A stretch of DNA of 8,357 nt from Desulfovibrionaceae bacterium UBA930. GTDB lineage: Bacteria; Desulfobacterota; Desulfovibrionia; Desulfovibrionales; Desulfovibrionaceae. This document shows positions 6,204-8,357 of this stretch, in pieces (position 1 is the first letter of the stretch; each line of letters begins with the position of its first letter). Under the pieces are notes generated by a model. That model worked only from the letters and a program-made list of their open reading frames with translations. It did no database searches and was not told the origin of the DNA. Position numbers and translations under genes: made by a program. The stretch covers positions 1-8,357 of the forward strand of contig DBDO01000215.1 of the NCBI GenBank assembly GCA_002293605.1, in the 5' to 3' direction.

Positions 6204-6375
6204 TTGAGGCTCCGCCCCAACCCCCGCCAGAGGGCTCCGCCCTCTGAACTCCCGCAAGGGACCTCAGGTCCCTTGACCCCCATCGCCAAAAAGCGGCCTT
6301 GCCGCTTTTTGGAATCGGGATTGCAAAGGGGTCCCCCCTTTGCCGGGAGAGCTTGAGAGGGCGGAGCCCTCTCAA
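6204..6375 (-). repeat. Six-hairpin intergenic element, copy B (after gyrB)
   Basis: This is the counterpart of copy A in the gyrB-exported-protein gap. The plus-strand hairpins are: 1, 6204-6220 (TTGAGGC/GCCCCAA, one mismatch); 2, 6228-6246 (CAGAGGGC, 8 pairs); 3, 6255-6275 (CAAGGGACC, 9); 4, 6286-6312 (CCAAAAAGCGGC, 12); 5, 6323-6343 (GCAAAGGGG, 9); 6, 6353-6375 (TTGAGAGGGC, 10). All loops are three bases. Order, spacing and orientation match copy A, while many stem bases differ in a paired way. Relative to transcription it starts 20 bases after the gyrB stop and ends 22 bases before the next start codon. Confidence 0.88.
6286..6312. terminator. Candidate bidirectional terminator, hairpin 4 of copy B
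   Basis: A perfect 12-pair stem, with arms CCAAAAAGCGGC and GCCGCTTTTTGG around a three-base loop. Five A on one side and five T on the other make this the most terminator-like hairpin of the element on either strand. It would end gyrB transcripts about 85-110 bases after the stop codon. The T run is part of the stem, so efficiency is uncertain. Confidence 0.5.
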
Positions 6376-6395
6376 AAACCCAAAAAACATCCTGC

Positions 6396-8357
6396 CTATA
6401 TATCCAGATCCTGCACGGTCAGGGCGTTGCGCTCGATAAATTCGCGCCGGGCCTCTACCCTGTCGCCCATTAGTTCTTCAAAGGCGTCCGAAGCTTCTTC
6501 AGCGTCCTCAATGGTCACCTGGAGCAAAACGCGATTTTCCGGGTTCATGGTGGTCACCCAGAGCTGTTCCGGATTCATTTCGCCAAGGCCTTTGTAGCGC
6601 TGAATATTAATGCCCTTACGCGCTTCTTCGAACAGGGTTCGCTCAAGATTAAAGAGCCCGTGCACGGGAATGAGCGCGTCTTTACGTTCGATGTCAAAGG
6701 CTGTGCCTCCGCATTGCGTCACAATGGCGGACCGGGCCTGCCAAGCCTGTCTGTAGGATTTTGACCGGAAATAGTCGGGACTGAGCTTGGTGCGGTGCCC
6801 GTTTTTATCCTCAAAAACAACCCGAACCAGAAGTTCAAGTTCAGTTTCTTCCTGTTCTATGGAGAGACTGAAGCCGCGCTCGCGGATCCAGTCTTTGAAG
6901 GCGGCCAGATCCGGGTCCCCGTTCACGAAGCAGGCGGGTTCAAGCAGGCTGGGATAGCGCAAAAAGGCCATAAACAGAGGCTCGGCTATGCCGGCTATTT
7001 CCGCATCGCGAAGGCGCGCGCCTATATAAGCGATATCCTTGGCCAGGCGAACAATGCTTCGGCCTGAAAAGCTGTGCCCGTTGGCCGCGCGCACGAGCGC
7101 GTCCTTGCTGATGCGATCCAGCAAAAAGGCATTGAGTTCGGCATCATCCTTGATGAACTTTTCAAACTTGCTTGAATGGGCCCGGTACAGTGGGGGTTGG
7201 GCTATATACAGGTGCCCCTGTTCTATAAGCTCGCGGTATTGGCGGAAAAAGAAGGTAAGCAACAGGGTTCTGATGTGCGCGCCGTCAACATCGGCGTCCG
7301 TCATAATGGCAATGGTGTGATAGCGCAGTTTTGAAAGGTCTATGTCGCTCTCTCCGCCTACCATGCCTATGCCCGCGCCCATGGCTGTGATCAGATTTTT
7401 AATTTCCTTGTTGGCCAGCATTTTGTCAAAACGGGTGCGTTCCACGTTCAGAATTTTTCCACGCAGGGGAAGAATGGCCTGACGGGAAGGATCGCGCCCC
7501 TGCTTGGCTGAACCGCCTGCGGAATCGCCCTCCACGATGAAGAGCTCCGATTCGCCAGGGTCTTTGCTCTGGCAGTCGGCCAGTTTGCCGGGCAAGGAGT
7601 TGTCGGAAAGCGCCCCTTTGCGCCGCACCAGTTCCTTGGCTTTGCGCGCCGCATCCCTGGCCCTTGCCGCGTCAATGGCCTTTTCGATGATCAGCTTGAT
7701 ATCTTTGGGATTTTCTTCAAAAAAAACGCAGAGCTTATCATAGACAATGCCGCCGACAATGCCCGCCACTTCGCTGTTGCCCAGTTTGGTCTTGGTCTGC
7801 CCTTCAAACTGGGGGTCAGGGAGCTTGACCGAAACAATAGCAGTCAGGCCTTCACGCACATCATCGCCGGAAAGACTCGCGCCCTTGTATTTTTTATTCA
7901 GATCGGAGTTTTTCAGGTAGTTATTGATGGCCCTGGTCAAGGCCGTTTTAAAGCCCGCAAGGTGGGTGCCCCCTTCCTTGGTACGGATATTGTTGGCAAA
8001 GGTCAGGGTATTTTCCTTGTAGCCCGCATTATACTGCAGGGCGAATTCAGCCACGATTCCCTGCGCTTCGCCAGAGCCGTAGATAACACTGTGCACCGTG
8101 GCCTCGCCTTCGTTCAAATCTTTGACGAACTGCTCAATGCCGCCGTCAAAACGAAAGCTTTCTTTTTCATCCGTGCGCTCGTCTATAAATTCTATTTCCA
8201 GGCCCTTGTTCAGATAGGCCAGCTCTTCAAGACGTTTGCGCAGTACTTCATAGGAAAATTCAAGGGTTTCAAATATTTCGTCATCCGGGCTGAAGCGTAC
8301 AGTGGTGCCGTGGCTTTCCGAGGGCCCAAGGGTGCGCAACTCTTCCAGCGGAACGCC
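6396..8357 (-). CDS. gyrB: DNA gyrase subunit B (N-terminus outside window)
   Basis: The ATPase subunit of gyrase. The window holds 653 C-terminal residues; comparison with E. coli GyrB suggests about 150 are missing. The frame is open to the right edge, so the TTG at 8339 is internal. GTTVRF near the fragment start belongs to the GHKL ATPase domain, and QTKTKLGN carries the transducer Gln and Lys that contact ATP (E. coli Gln335, Lys337). The TOPRIM domain has EGDSAGGSAKQG (metal-binding Glu at fragment residue 276) and MTDADVDGAH (Asp pair). The loop LPLRGKILNVE has Arg where E. coli has Lys447, a common natural variant. An insertion of roughly 170 residues before QRYKGLGEMNPEQLW is typical of Gram-negative GyrB and argues against ParE. 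The protein ends ALTVQDLDI. dnaA and dnaN may lie upstream, as is common for gyrB, but this cannot be seen. Confidence 0.97.
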   Translation of the reverse strand, partial: GVPLEELRTLGPSESHGTTVRFSPDDEIFETLEFSYEVLRKRLEELAYLNKGLEIEFIDERTDEKESFRFDGGIEQFVKDLNEGEATVHSVIYGSGEAQGIVAEFALQYNAGYKENTLTFANNIRTKEGGTHLAGFKTALTRAINNYLKNSDLNKKYKGASLSGDDVREGLTAIVSVKLPDPQFEGQTKTKLGNSEVAGIVGGIVYDKLCVFFEENPKDIKLIIEKAIDAARARDAARKAKELVRRKGALSDNSLPGKLADCQSKDPGESELFIVEGDSAGGSAKQGRDPSRQAILPLRGKILNVERTRFDKMLANKEIKNLITAMGAGIGMVGGESDIDLSKLRYHTIAIMTDADVDGAHIRTLLLTFFFRQYRELIEQGHLYIAQPPLYRAHSSKFEKFIKDDAELNAFLLDRISKDALVRAANGHSFSGRSIVRLAKDIAYIGARLRDAEIAGIAEPLFMAFLRYPSLLEPACFVNGDPDLAAFKDWIRERGFSLSIEQEETELELLVRVVFEDKNGHRTKLSPDYFRSKSYRQAWQARSAIVTQCGGTAFDIERKDALIPVHGLFNLERTLFEEARKGINIQRYKGLGEMNPEQLWVTTMNPENRVLLQVTIEDAEEASDAFEELMGDRVEARREFIERNALTVQDLDI

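Noticed and set aside
8337..8339. TTG at 8339 as the gyrB start
   Set aside because: The frame stays open to the window edge, and conserved GyrB sequence (VPLEELRTLG, GTTVRF) runs through it. About 150 N-terminal residues are simply outside the window.
3009..8357. ParC/ParE (topoisomerase IV) instead of gyrase
   Set aside because: The GyrA box QRRGGKG is present, and the GyrB-type insertion precedes QRYKGLGE, so both subunits are gyrase.

Overview
The window is a run of seven genes, all on the minus strand (transcription right to left). It looks like part of the chromosomal replication-gene region of a Desulfovibrionaceae bacterium, perhaps close to Desulfovibrio desulfuricans or D. piger. 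This rests on the gene content (split gyrase genes, MtaB next to a DUF4911 protein, a TPR lipoprotein), the moderately high GC, and GC-rich hairpin repeats in the gaps. No search was run, so the genus is inferred.

Layout in transcription order: gyrB (6396-8357, N-terminus outside the window); a gap filled by a six-hairpin element, copy B (6204-6375); an unknown exported protein (5564-6181); an AT-rich 77-base gap; complete gyrA (3009-5486); a gap filled by a second six-hairpin element, copy A (2829-3002); a TPR lipoprotein (1970-2812); mtaB (630-1973); a DUF4911 protein (263-628); and the start of a glycerate kinase gene (1-195). The last four genes are tightly packed. Lipoprotein and mtaB share a GTGA overlap, and mtaB and the DUF4911 gene are separated by one base. 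No gene-free stretch exceeds 300 bases.

How the genes fit together: GyrA and GyrB form the gyrase that introduces negative supercoils. MtaB methylthiolates threonylcarbamoyladenosine at tRNA position 37. The lipoprotein, exported protein and DUF4911 protein have no known role that I can read from sequence.

The most unusual content is the pair of six-hairpin elements. They have near-identical spacing between hairpins, mostly three-base loops and about a dozen compensated base-pair changes. Their imperfect pairs become G-U wobbles only in minus-strand RNA. One copy follows each gyrase gene, in the same orientation. A third, truncated copy (272-316) encodes the last 15-17 residues of the DUF4911 protein. 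A dnaX-type A AAA AAG heptamer at the lipoprotein/mtaB junction would join the two proteins if a -1 frameshift occurred.
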